From CAYOHR01 sp964512145 (GTDB lineage: Bacteria; Bacteroidota; Bacteroidia; Flavobacteriales_G; JALEGO01): 19,689 nt of DNA. The notes below the pieces were generated by a model. The model searched no databases. It saw only the letters and a program-made list of their open reading frames with translations, and was not told the origin of the DNA. Positions 1 to 7,738 of this stretch are shown in pieces. Location of the stretch: positions 1 through 19,689 of the forward strand of contig CAZEIM010000048.1 of the NCBI GenBank assembly GCA_964512145.1. Direction: 5' to 3'. Within the stretch, counting starts at the first letter, position 1. Each line of letters opens with the position of its first letter. Made by a program: the position numbers and the translations under genes.

Positions 1-100
1 TTTGCCACTCTATATTTTTGTGTCTGTGCATATTCTTATCAAAGCGTTCTTTTAATGTGTAAAATAATGTTTTATATTCTTCTAATGAAAATGTATTCAT
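1..100 (-). CDS. DUF4256 domain protein, N-terminal fragment (cut by window edge)
   Basis: The reverse strand from the ATG at 100 reads an open frame to the window edge, giving 33 residues that begin MNTFSLEEYKTLFYTLKERF and continue with DKNMHRHKNIEWQ. The pattern LKxRFxKNMxRHxxxxW matches my recollection of the N-terminus of DUF4256 proteins, which are about 180-190 residues long and of unknown function. The start lies 12 bases after the stop of the NUDIX gene on the same strand, so the two are probably cotranscribed. The rest of the protein is outside the window. I assign no function. Confidence 0.7.
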   Translation of the reverse strand, partial: MNTFSLEEYKTLFYTLKERFDKNMHRHKNIEWQ

Positions 101-112
101 ATTTTTATTTAT

Positions 113-772
113 TTATATGGAAAGTATAATTTCTTTTACCTCATTTAAAACAATGGCTGTAGCTCCCCATACTATCCGTTGGTTAAATTTAAAACATGGA
201 AAGACTATAGAACCTCCATTGGGCAAAAAATATTCAAAGGAAGACACATTTTGGTCTGATAATAAATCTTTTAAACTTAATGGAATGATTTCCTTTACTT
301 CTCTAGAGCTCGGATAAAACGAAACCGGCTCCAGACTATAGGAAATATAAGGATACACCCAAAAATTACTCGGAGGAATATATAATTCAGTTAGAGGACC
401 TATTACTTTTAATACATCTTTGGGTATTCCTAACTCCTCTGTAGTTTCTCTTAAAGCAGCCGACCAAGGGGTGGGGTCTGAATGTTCAATCTTTCCACCT
501 GGAAAAGATATTTGTCCACTATGATGCCCATCGTATTCATTTCGTTGCATTAAAGCAATGTTAAGTTGAATGCCTAGTGTGCTTAGGCTTTGATATATAA
601 TTACATTTACTGCACTTTTTTTAGCGTTTTCTTTATACAATAAATACTCCGTAAAGCCTTTGCGTTGCTCAGGCATCATCTTTTTTTGAGCCATTTCTCC
701 CGGAAGCCCTTTTTGGTAAGCATTATTAAAATTATGTATAAACTCATTAAATTTTTCCTGTTCGTAGTACAT
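113..772 (-). CDS. NUDIX hydrolase, CoA-pyrophosphatase (NudL) type
   Basis: The 219-residue protein carries a NUDIX box at about residues 92-116: GGKIEHSD, then ALRETTEELGI. R108, E109, E112 and E113 supply the usual metal and catalytic residues. The first acidic position is D99, with one extra residue before R108, as in E. coli NudL. The preceding segment LMQRNEYDGHHSGQISFPGG (residues 74-93) resembles the CoA-recognition motif of coenzyme A pyrophosphatases. The likely reaction is cleavage of CoA or its oxidised or acylated forms to phosphopantetheine derivatives plus 3',5'-ADP. The protein is cytoplasmic, with no signal peptide. A promoter element lies four bases before the ATG, so the mRNA may be leaderless. 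Substrate assignment is by motif only; another nucleoside diphosphate derivative is possible. Confidence 0.86.
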   Translation of the reverse strand: MYYEQEKFNEFIHNFNNAYQKGLPGEMAQKKMMPEQRKGFTEYLLYKENAKKSAVNVIIYQSLSTLGIQLNIALMQRNEYDGHHSGQISFPGGKIEHSDPTPWSAALRETTEELGIPKDVLKVIGPLTELYIPPSNFWVYPYISYSLEPVSFYPSSREVKEIIPLSLKDLLSDQNVSSFEYFLPNGGSIVFPCFKFNQRIVWGATAIVLNEVKEIILSI

Positions 773-776
773 GCAT

Positions 777-810
777 CAAATATAAAAATTAACTGAATTT
801 TTAGGGACAA
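777..810 (-). promoter_or_regulatory. Bacteroidota-type promoter of the NUDIX gene
   Basis: On the minus strand TATATTTG (784 down to 777) matches the -7 consensus TAnnTTTG, with a TTG at 810-808 upstream at a 23-base spacing, which is at the long end of what is described. The element ends only four bases before the ATG at 772, which would put the transcript start at or next to the start codon. Confidence 0.5.
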
Positions 811-905
811 TATTAGTTAGATAATAGCCATGTTTTTGTATTAAACAATTTTAAAAAACATTTCAAAAATAGCATTAAGCAAATTTTATTAAATAGCACA
901 ACATG

Positions 906-926
906 AGTTGTTAATTTTTACCAACT
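906..926. repeat. Imperfect inverted repeat between the divergent NUDIX and secDF genes
   Basis: Arms 906-914 (agttgttaa) and 918-926 (ttaccaact) pair with a single mismatch around a three-base spacer. It sits upstream of both divergent promoters. It could be an operator or a chance AT-rich repeat. The rest of the 773-1041 gap shows only AT-rich sequence and the two promoters. Confidence 0.25.
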
Positions 927-981
927 ATATAAACACAAAAAATATATTATTTGAGTCACAAAAAAATCCTTAAAAATTTCA

Positions 982-1013
982 TTTGAAAGTAATCTACTAT
1001 TATTCTATATTTG
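982..1013 (+). promoter_or_regulatory. Bacteroidota-type promoter of secDF
   Basis: TTTG at 982-985 and TATATTTG at 1006-1013 are separated by 20 bases, a near-perfect fit to the primary sigma factor consensus TTTG-N19-TAnnTTTG. The element ends 28 bases before the secDF ATG, leaving a short leader without a clear Shine-Dalgarno sequence. Confidence 0.65.
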
Positions 1014-1041
1014 CAGGCCAATTATAAAAATTAAATAGCGT

Positions 1042-4032
1042 ATGCAAAATAAAACCGCTTTATGGACATTTGTAGGATTACTTGTAGCTGCCTGTTTATG
1101 GCAAATATCTTTTACATTTATTACATCATCTGTTGAATCTGATGCTAAGGAATTTGCTCAAGCAAAAATTGATTCTATTCTTTTAGTAAAACCCGATTTA
1201 CCAAGTTATAGCATTGATACCCTAAAACAAGGCTACGAAACCGAATATTTAAACTCAAAAGCCAATGAAAAGTATTTAGGTTTTAGGTTTTATGAAGTTC
1301 GAAAAAAGCAAATAAACAGAGGGTTAGACCTGCAGGGAGGGATGAATGTTACCTTAGAGGTTTCGTTGGTTGATTTATTAAAAAACCTAAGTAACGACCC
1401 CAACGATCCTAATTTACTTAAAGCTATTTCTGAAGCACAACAAATGCAAAAAAATAGCGGAGCAGATTTTATTACTTTATTTGCCACGGCATATAAAAAT
1501 GTTGCCCCAAATAATCGCCTGGCTTCGTTATTTCGCTCCAGAGAAAATAAAAATTTAATTCCTATGGAAGCTACCGATGAAGAGGTGTTAGCTATAATAC
1601 AAGAGCAAGCATCGGGAGCGGTACAACGAACTGAACAAGTGTTGCGAAGAAGGATAGATAACTTAGGGGTGGTACAACCCAAAATACAGCGTTTAGAGTC
1701 GGGTAGAATATTAGTAGAATTGCCTGGAATAAAAGAAAAAGAAAGAGTGCGTAAGGTTTTGCAGGGTACTGCTAAGTTAGAATTTTGGGAAACATACGAC
1801 AATCAGGAAATCTTTAACAACTTAATGAAAGCAAACGATTTTTTAAAATCGGAAATAAAAATGCTGGAAGATTCCGGATCTGTAGCTTCAAATACAGAAA
1901 ACAAGACAAGCGATACCACAAAAGTATCTAGTGAAATGAAAGAATTACTGGGTGAAAACACCGAAAACAAAGATTCTGCCAGTATAAATCAAACTGAAAA
2001 AAATCCTTTGTTTGATGTATTAGGCCCAGCTTTATCGGATGGTGGAAAAAATGTTGCACAAGGTCCGGTGGTTGGATATAGCTTTTTTAAGGATACAGCC
2101 AAAGTAAATGCTTACTTGCAACGAGATGATATTAAATCTTTATTTCCTCGTTTAAAATTTTTATGGTCAGCACAGCCTAGTGGAGAAAATAAAGATGTTT
2201 TACAATTATTTGCTGTAAAAGTAACCAATTTAGAAGGAACTGCTCCATTAGAGGGTGATGTGGTGGCTGACGCTAGAAGAGATGCAGATCCCATGGGTCG
2301 CCCTGAAGTATCTTTGTTGATGAATGCAGAAGGAGCAAAAAAATGGAAAATACTAACTAAAGAAAATATTGGAAAAGCAGTAGCTATTGTGCTTGACGAT
2401 AGGGTGTATTCTGCTCCTGTAGTACAAGGAGAAATTGGCGGTGGAATGACCTCAATTAGTGGTTCATTTTCTATTGAAGACGCGGAAGACTTGGCTAATG
2501 TATTAAAAGCAGGTAAATTACCCGCTCCTGCCAAAATTATTGAAGAGGCTGTGGTGGGACCTACGTTAGGTAAAGAAAATATTTCAAAGGGTTTTTATTC
2601 GTTTTTAATTGCTTTACTGGTTGTTTTGGGGTATATGGTTTTTTATTACTCTAAATCAGGAGCTGTAGCCAATATTACACTAGTTACCAATGTATTTTTT
2701 ATTGTAGGTGTATTGGCATCGATTGGTGCAACACTTACTTTGCCGGGTATTGCAGGTATCGTGTTAACTATAGGTATGGCAGTAGATGCTAATGTAATCA
2801 TTTTTGAACGTATTCGCGAGGAGTTGCGTCAAGGTAAAGGGGTGCGTTTAGCGTTACAAGACGGATATAAAAATGCGCTCAGCTCTATTATAGACGCTAA
2901 CATTACTACACTATTAGCTTCTGTCATTTTATTAGCATTTGGTACCGGACCTATTCAAGGCTTTGCTACAACGCTACTTATCGGTATTTTAACCTCTGTG
3001 TTTTCTTCATTAATTATTAGCCGATTAATATTTGAATGGATGTTAGACCGAAATATGAATCTTCAATTTGAAACCTCCATGACAAAAGACTGGTTTACAA
3101 AAACCAATATAGGGTTTGTTAATAAAAGAAAAACATTTTATGTTGTTTCAACAATTCTAGTTATTGGATCTTTAGCGTCTATATTTACAAAAGGCTTTGA
3201 TCTTGGTGTTGATTTTTCGGGTGGAAGATCGTATCAGGTACGTTTTGAAAATTCAGTTTCTTCTGAAAATGTAGCTCAAATATTAAGCAATAACTTTGTG
3301 GAAAATGGCAATAAAATGACTCCGGAAGTTAAAACATTTGGTACAGCAAACCAATTACTTATTACCACTAAATACATGATTAATGAAACAGGGCAAGAAG
3401 CGGAAGAAAAAGTAGCACAAACCCTAGAGGCCGGTTTAAAAACGTTAAATATACCCTATGAAATCACCTCTTCTCAAATGGTTGGGCCTACTGTTGCCGA
3501 TGATATTAAAACATCTGCTTTTTGGTCGGTATTAATTGCTTTACTAGGGATATTTTTATACATTGTATTGCGATTTAGTAAATGGCAATTTGGCTTAGGT
3601 GCAGTATTGGCATTGTTTCACGATGTAATTATTGTATTGGGTATTTTTTCTGCATTTTATGGTTTATTGCCTTTTACACTTGAAATAGATCAAGCTTTTA
3701 TTGCAGCCATTTTAACCGTAGTAGGTTACTCAATTAACGATACCGTTATTATTTTTGACAGAATTAGGGAGTATTTAGGTATTAGTGCTCATAAGCGCGA
3801 TGGAAATTCTAAGATAATAAATGAGGCATTAAACAGTACCTTAGGAAGAACTTTTAATACTTCATTTACAACATTTATAGTGTTGTTACTCATGTTTTTA
3901 TTTGGTGGAGATACCATTAAGGGCTTTGTTTTTGCTATATTAGTAGGTATTGTAGTAGGAACCTACTCTTCGTTGTTTATTGCAGCACCTGTTGTGGTAG
4001 ATTTAGACAAAAGTAAAGATCAAAACGGGTAA
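1042..4032 (+). CDS. secDF: Fused protein translocase subunit SecDF
   Basis: This 996-residue inner-membrane protein joins SecD and SecF, the proton-driven accessory subunits that help SecYEG/SecA pull proteins across the membrane. A first membrane helix (about residues 7-29) is followed by the SecD signature RGLDLQGGM (residues 93-101), a periplasmic region, and membrane helices carrying GMAVDANVIIFERIREE (from residue 578, including the conserved D582). The SecF half starts near residue 688, with GVDFSGG (D724) and GYSINDTVIIFDRIRE (from residue 895). Length is close to E. coli SecD plus SecF together. A polar, low-complexity stretch rich in N, T, S, E and K at about residues 270-325 is inserted in the periplasmic domain; I believe such inserts occur in Bacteroidota SecDF. 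The gene has its own promoter and may read into tatA. Confidence 0.97.
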   Translation: MQNKTALWTFVGLLVAACLWQISFTFITSSVESDAKEFAQAKIDSILLVKPDLPSYSIDTLKQGYETEYLNSKANEKYLGFRFYEVRKKQINRGLDLQGGMNVTLEVSLVDLLKNLSNDPNDPNLLKAISEAQQMQKNSGADFITLFATAYKNVAPNNRLASLFRSRENKNLIPMEATDEEVLAIIQEQASGAVQRTEQVLRRRIDNLGVVQPKIQRLESGRILVELPGIKEKERVRKVLQGTAKLEFWETYDNQEIFNNLMKANDFLKSEIKMLEDSGSVASNTENKTSDTTKVSSEMKELLGENTENKDSASINQTEKNPLFDVLGPALSDGGKNVAQGPVVGYSFFKDTAKVNAYLQRDDIKSLFPRLKFLWSAQPSGENKDVLQLFAVKVTNLEGTAPLEGDVVADARRDADPMGRPEVSLLMNAEGAKKWKILTKENIGKAVAIVLDDRVYSAPVVQGEIGGGMTSISGSFSIEDAEDLANVLKAGKLPAPAKIIEEAVVGPTLGKENISKGFYSFLIALLVVLGYMVFYYSKSGAVANITLVTNVFFIVGVLASIGATLTLPGIAGIVLTIGMAVDANVIIFERIREELRQGKGVRLALQDGYKNALSSIIDANITTLLASVILLAFGTGPIQGFATTLLIGILTSVFSSLIISRLIFEWMLDRNMNLQFETSMTKDWFTKTNIGFVNKRKTFYVVSTILVIGSLASIFTKGFDLGVDFSGGRSYQVRFENSVSSENVAQILSNNFVENGNKMTPEVKTFGTANQLLITTKYMINETGQEAEEKVAQTLEAGLKTLNIPYEITSSQMVGPTVADDIKTSAFWSVLIALLGIFLYIVLRFSKWQFGLGAVLALFHDVIIVLGIFSAFYGLLPFTLEIDQAFIAAILTVVGYSINDTVIIFDRIREYLGISAHKRDGNSKIINEALNSTLGRTFNTSFTTFIVLLLMFLFGGDTIKGFVFAILVGIVVGTYSSLFIAAPVVVDLDKSKDQNG

Positions 4033-4048
4033 TTTTTCACTCGATAAG

Positions 4049-4094
4049 GTAATGTTAAATATATGTATTTAGATATATTCTTATTTAACATTAC
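4049..4094 (+). terminator. Perfect 13-bp inverted repeat between secDF and tatA
   Basis: Arms 4049-4061 (gtaatgttaaata) and 4082-4094 (tatttaacattac) are exact reverse complements around a 20-base AT-rich loop that can partly fold on itself. The hairpin fills most of the 75-base gap. It is followed by GTAATTTT rather than a clean T-run, so it could be a weak terminator, a processing or stability element, or an attenuator reducing tatA expression relative to secDF. Confidence 0.5.
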
Positions 4095-4107
4095 GTAATT
4101 TTATGAT

Positions 4108-4338
4108 ATGTTTACTTTATTGTTTTTTAATATAAGCGGAGGAGAAATTTTTGTAGTACTGTTATTTGTAGTTATATTTTTCGGATCTAAAAAAATACCT
4201 GAATTAGCAAGAGGTTTGGGAAAAGGTATTCGAGAGTTTAAAAATGCTACCGGAGAAATTCAAAAAGAAATAACGAAAAGTATGCATGAAATTGAAAAAA
4301 CCAAAAAAGATATTGATCCCACAAAAGACTTACTTTAG
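4108..4338 (+). CDS. tatA: Sec-independent translocase protein TatA/TatB family
   Basis: The 76-residue protein has the classic TatA layout: a short periplasmic N-terminus, one membrane helix (about residues 10-25), the hinge FFGSKKIPELARGLGKGIREFK (residues 25-46) with its FG-x-KK-x-PE-x-ARGxGK pattern, and a charged amphipathic and cytoplasmic tail. TatA oligomers form the passage for folded proteins bearing twin-arginine signals, working with TatC. No tatC lies in this window. It is followed after eight bases by the next gene, so it leads a short operon of redox-type proteins. TatA rather than TatB is chosen from the short length and the FG-KKIPELARGLGK hinge. Confidence 0.93.
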   Translation: MFTLLFFNISGGEIFVVLLFVVIFFGSKKIPELARGLGKGIREFKNATGEIQKEITKSMHEIEKTKKDIDPTKDLL

Positions 4339-4346
4339 CTTTACTC

Positions 4347-4946
4347 ATGAATTCCCCACTTGTTACACCTGTAGATAGCATTCAAGATCAGGTTTTTGAT
4401 GAATTGATACGTTTTTTTAACGAAACGCTGGGTTTTTGCCCAAACAGTGTAAAAACTATGTACCATAGGCCTGAAATAGCCATGGCGTTTATTCAGTTAA
4501 ATAAGGCGGTTATGAATAACCAGGGAAGAGTAACCAGTTCCCTAAAAAGACTCATTGGTTTTGTATCCAGTAATTCAAACGCATGCAGGTATTGCGAGGC
4601 TCATACAATTCGGGCAGCTGAAAGATACCAAGCCCCAGATGAGCAATTGAAGCACATAGCAGAATTTAATACTCATCCAAGTTTTAATGACGCTGAACGT
4701 GCCGCTCTAAACTTTGCTTTTGCCGCATCGGTTGTTCCAAATGCAGTGAATGATGAACTTATGCAAACTTTAAAAAAACATTGGAATGATGGAGAAATTG
4801 TTGAAATATTAGGCGTTATCTCTCTTTTTGGATTTTTAAATCGTTGGAACGCCAGTATGGGTACTGAACTAGAATCTGAAGCTATTGAAAGTGCCGAAAA
4901 ATATTTACATCCATTCAACTGGAATGCCGGTAAACATAAATATTAA
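4347..4946 (+). CDS. Carboxymuconolactone decarboxylase / AhpD-like family protein
   Basis: The 199-residue, all-helical protein carries C80-R-Y-C83-E-A-H86 within SNACRYCEAHTIRAAERY. This is the CxxC-xx-H pattern of AhpD-like carboxymuconolactone decarboxylase family members, often annotated as peroxidase-related enzymes. In characterised AhpD the two cysteines and nearby histidine support thiol-dependent peroxide reduction. The second half (ERAALNFAFAAS and GEIVEILGVISLFGFLNRWN) matches the repeat typical of this fold. It lies eight bases after tatA and six before a thioredoxin-like gene, which suits a thiol-redox role. There is no signal peptide, so it is presumably cytoplasmic. The true substrate is unknown. 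Confidence 0.82.
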   Translation: MNSPLVTPVDSIQDQVFDELIRFFNETLGFCPNSVKTMYHRPEIAMAFIQLNKAVMNNQGRVTSSLKRLIGFVSSNSNACRYCEAHTIRAAERYQAPDEQLKHIAEFNTHPSFNDAERAALNFAFAASVVPNAVNDELMQTLKKHWNDGEIVEILGVISLFGFLNRWNASMGTELESEAIESAEKYLHPFNWNAGKHKY

Positions 4947-4952
4947 ATATAT

Positions 4953-5564
4953 ATGACTACCCATCTTAATTTTAAAAAAATTCTTCAAGAAGCCAAAAGT
5001 TATAAAGAATATCGTGCAGTAATAGACAACCTATTGCTTCAAGGAAAAACAACCGGACTTACGCAATCCGAAAAGTTGGTTGAATTTACTAAGTTGAATG
5101 TGCATCGGATGAACAGGTTAGATAAAACCATCGAGACAAACCCTAACATTAAAAAAGCCATACAAAGTATTTCAACGCATCAAACGTGGATACTTATTGC
5201 AGATGGTTGGTGCGGAGATTGTGCTCAAATAACTCCAATTTTGGCCAAAATAGCTGCTCTTAATCCAGAAAAAATTAGTTTTAATATAGTAAACCGAGAT
5301 CAATTTCCTGAGTTATTAGATGCATTTTTAACCAATGGTGCTAAGTCAACTCCTAAATTAATTTTGCTTAATACCCGCGATTTTAGTGTTTTAAAAACCT
5401 GGGGACCCAGACCTAATCCTGCTCAAGAAATTATGTTACACTGGAAAAAAAATAAAGACACCATAAGTTTTGAAGAGTTCGAAACACAATTACACACATG
5501 GTATGCAAAAGATAAGGGGGCTCATATTATGCAGGAAATTCAAGAATTAATTGAAAATTTATGA
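4953..5564 (+). CDS. Thioredoxin-family protein with WCGDC active site
   Basis: This 203-residue protein has a helical N-terminal extension (about residues 1-75) followed by a thioredoxin fold. The active site is W86-C87-G-D-C90 in LIADGWCGDC, and the cis-proline is P134 in KSTPKLILLN. Both redox cysteines are present, so disulfide exchange is possible. The GD dipeptide between them differs from the GP of classical thioredoxin and is typical of a separate cytoplasmic thioredoxin-like subfamily common in Bacteroidota and Firmicutes. No signal peptide is seen. Its stop overlaps the start of the next gene (ATGA), indicating translational coupling to the metallo-hydrolase, and it follows the AhpD-like gene closely. 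Its partner protein is not known. Confidence 0.85.
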   Translation: MTTHLNFKKILQEAKSYKEYRAVIDNLLLQGKTTGLTQSEKLVEFTKLNVHRMNRLDKTIETNPNIKKAIQSISTHQTWILIADGWCGDCAQITPILAKIAALNPEKISFNIVNRDQFPELLDAFLTNGAKSTPKLILLNTRDFSVLKTWGPRPNPAQEIMLHWKKNKDTISFEEFETQLHTWYAKDKGAHIMQEIQELIENL

Positions 5565-6205
5565 CACATATTAAGGTTTTTACTTGTAACCCCTTTTCAG
5601 AAAACACCTATTTGATATACGATGAAAATAAAAATGCTGTACTTATAGATCCCGGATTTTATTCTGAACATGAACAAAATGAATTTAAGGAATTTGTTAG
5701 GCTTAATAGTATTAAAATTACTTGTGTATTGAATACTCATGCACATATAGACCATATTTTAGGGAATTATTTTATATACCATGAGTATGGTTTAAAAACA
5801 CGCATACACGAACAGGAATTACCTATTATAAACGAACTTTCTCCAGCATCTGCTAAAATGTATGGTATACATTATCAAGCAGCTCCCTACGACCAAAATT
5901 TTTTAATAGAAGGGGAAACAATACGTGTTGGAGATATCTGTTTAGAAGTCATGTTTACTCCGGGTCATGCCCCGGGTCATGTAGTTTTTGTAGAGCACCA
6001 TCAAAAGTTTATTATAAATGGAGATGTATTGTTTAAAGGCAGTATAGGCAGAACAGATTTTCCATACTGCAGTTACGAACAATTAGAAAAAAGTATTAAA
6101 CAAAAGCTGTATACATTGCCTGAGGAATATGTAGTATATACAGGGCATGGAGACAGTACCACAATAGGTTACGAGAAATTGAATAATCCATTTGTACAGG
6201 GCTAA
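5561..6205 (+). CDS. MBL-fold metallo-hydrolase, glyoxalase II-like
   Basis: The 214-residue protein has the metallo-beta-lactamase signature NTHAHIDH (H60, H62, D64, H65), further metal ligands at H136 or H140 in TPGHAPGHVVFV, D155 in NGDVLFKGSIGRTD, and H196 in YTGHGDSTTIGYE. This is the full set for a binuclear zinc or iron hydrolase of the GloB-like family. It lacks the C-terminal substrate domain of classical glyoxalase II (about 250 residues) and matches the short Bacteroidota version. Plausible activities are thioester hydrolysis or persulfide/thiol metabolism; coupling to a thioredoxin-like gene favours a thiol substrate, but this is inference. It is the last gene of the run, ending two bases from the convergent P450 gene. 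Confidence 0.88.
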   Translation: MTHIKVFTCNPFSENTYLIYDENKNAVLIDPGFYSEHEQNEFKEFVRLNSIKITCVLNTHAHIDHILGNYFIYHEYGLKTRIHEQELPIINELSPASAKMYGIHYQAAPYDQNFLIEGETIRVGDICLEVMFTPGHAPGHVVFVEHHQKFIINGDVLFKGSIGRTDFPYCSYEQLEKSIKQKLYTLPEEYVVYTGHGDSTTIGYEKLNNPFVQG

Positions 6206-6207
6206 AG

Positions 6208-7557
6208 CTAGTTTTTTTCCTCTTTAACTTTTAATACAATGCCATGTTTAGGTCTTAAGGTTATTTGCGGAACATATTCCGGTTCATTTTTTAAAGAATA
6301 GTGAAAAGAAAAATTTTTCACTAATAAAGGTAAAATCACCTGCATTTCTGACAAAGCAAAAGTATTTCCTATACATAATCTTGGGCCCCCTCCAAAAGGA
6401 AAATAGGCGAATTTTGGAATGTTTTTTTCATGAACAAATCGTTCCGGAATAAATTGTTTTGGCTTATCCCAAAACCTTTTGCTTCTGTGCATAGAAAAAG
6501 TAGGGATAATAATATTGCTGTTTTTAGGAATTTCGTAATTTCCAATTTTGTCGGGCTCAACGCATCTTCTGGTAATAATAAATGCCGGAGGGTATATTCT
6601 TAATATTTCCTTACAAACTAAGGCTGTATAAGGCATTTTTTTAATGTCTTCCATGTAAATTTTATCTTTATCTTTTATAACCTCAAACACCTCCGTTCGC
6701 ATTTTTTGATACACCTCTTTATTTTTTGCTAATAAATACAGCCCCCATGATAATGCATTGGCGGTTGTTTCATGTCCGGCCAAAAACATAGTCATTACTT
6801 CATCGCGTAATTGTTTTTTATTCATTTTTTCTCCGGACTCTTCATCAATGCTTTCCATAAACATTTGTAGCAAATCATTTCTCTTTAATTTAGGGTTCTT
6901 TAACCGCATATTAATAATATCATATACAATAGTGTCCAGTACCTTTTTGCTTTTTAGTATTTTTTTATTGTCTGAAGTTGGTATGGGTATAGGAATTTTA
7001 ACCACCGTTCTAATTCTGTTTTGTATTAATTCTAAATTAACCTCTAGGGCATCTTTAACCTGATTATATGTTTTTTCAACATCGGTTCCAAACATACAAT
7101 CACTCACTATCTCTAAAGTAAGCTTCATCATTTCTGAGTGCACCTCTACTTCTTTTTTGGGGTTTGATTTCCAGTCTAAAATTAAATGTTTGGTAAAGTG
7201 ATTCATGCTTTCAATAAATCCTTCAATTTTTTCTTTATGAAAAGCTGGTTGAGCTAAACGTCTTTGCCTTAACCAAAAATCTCCTTCACTATTTAACAAC
7301 CCATTACCTAAAATTAATTTCAACTCTTTATACTCTTTTCCTTTTTGATAATGTTTGTTTTTCGTTTGAAGAATGTGTTGAATATATTCTGGACTTGTTA
7401 TAATATAATAATTTCTGTGAAAAAAACGCACATGCGCTATATCAGGATATTTTTCTTCAATTCCTGAAAAAAAGTCGATTAAATCTTTTATAAATTCATC
7501 GTAGGAACCTTTAATAGGCTTTCCTTTAGGCCCGTATGGTTTTAAGGATTTTGACAT
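6208..7557 (-). CDS. Cytochrome P450
   Basis: Beginning at the ATG at 7557 the protein has 449 residues. A TTG at 7581 would add eight residues, but it overlaps a palindrome and gives no family-like sequence, so I prefer the ATG. P450 landmarks appear in order: I-helix AGHETT (residues 260-265, oxygen activation), the ExxR motif EILR (317-320), PERF near residue 371, and the haem loop FPFGGGPRLCIG with the axial C395. Length fits a stand-alone, soluble P450 with no fused reductase. The AGHETT form and general sequence resemble the CYP4/CYP102-related bacterial enzymes that often oxidise fatty acids or terpenoids, but the substrate cannot be read from sequence. No ferredoxin or reductase gene is adjacent, so electrons must come from elsewhere. 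Confidence 0.95.
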   Translation of the reverse strand: MSKSLKPYGPKGKPIKGSYDEFIKDLIDFFSGIEEKYPDIAHVRFFHRNYYIITSPEYIQHILQTKNKHYQKGKEYKELKLILGNGLLNSEGDFWLRQRRLAQPAFHKEKIEGFIESMNHFTKHLILDWKSNPKKEVEVHSEMMKLTLEIVSDCMFGTDVEKTYNQVKDALEVNLELIQNRIRTVVKIPIPIPTSDNKKILKSKKVLDTIVYDIINMRLKNPKLKRNDLLQMFMESIDEESGEKMNKKQLRDEVMTMFLAGHETTANALSWGLYLLAKNKEVYQKMRTEVFEVIKDKDKIYMEDIKKMPYTALVCKEILRIYPPAFIITRRCVEPDKIGNYEIPKNSNIIIPTFSMHRSKRFWDKPKQFIPERFVHEKNIPKFAYFPFGGGPRLCIGNTFALSEMQVILPLLVKNFSFHYSLKNEPEYVPQITLRPKHGIVLKVKEEKN

Positions 7558-7565
7558 GGTGTTTT

Positions 7566-7581
7566 TTGGTAAATATACCAA
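7566..7581. promoter_or_regulatory. Palindrome TTGGTA-N4-TACCAA just upstream of the P450 gene
   Basis: Arms 7566-7571 and 7576-7581 are exact reverse complements around AATA. The site ends eight bases before the P450 ATG. On the minus strand its centre reads TATATTTA, one base off the -7 promoter element TAnnTTTG, so a repressor bound here would cover the promoter. No clear -33 element is visible. A small RNA hairpin or chance palindrome are alternatives. Confidence 0.3.
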
Positions 7582-7738
7582 TTAATGGGATATATTTTTG
7601 GGAGAGTTTTTAAAACCTACATAAATATTTAAACTAGGACGGATAATTTAAAGATTTTAAGGGTTTTATCATAAATTTTCTTAAAAAGCTATCCGTAATT
7701 CGCAAAAAAGCCTTAAGTTCGTTCACAAATTTTTAGCC

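Noticed and set aside
1290..1802. Open frame antisense to secDF
   Set aside because: It lies wholly inside a clearly conserved gene, and its translation shows no recognisable domain. The same holds for the antisense frames at 2112-2534, 8026-8301 and 8521-8832.
1846..2030. Low-complexity insert in secDF as a frameshift or foreign insertion
   Set aside because: The reading frame is continuous and SecD homology resumes after it. Such a polar insert fits a variable periplasmic loop.
4108..4338. A tatABC operon
   Set aside because: Only a TatA-type gene is present. The following genes are not TatB or TatC, and the tatD-named family at 16288-17067 is a nuclease unrelated to Tat export.
7558..7581. 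TTG start adding eight residues to the P450
   Set aside because: The extension falls in the palindrome and promoter-like region, is not family-like, and a good ATG is present at 7557.
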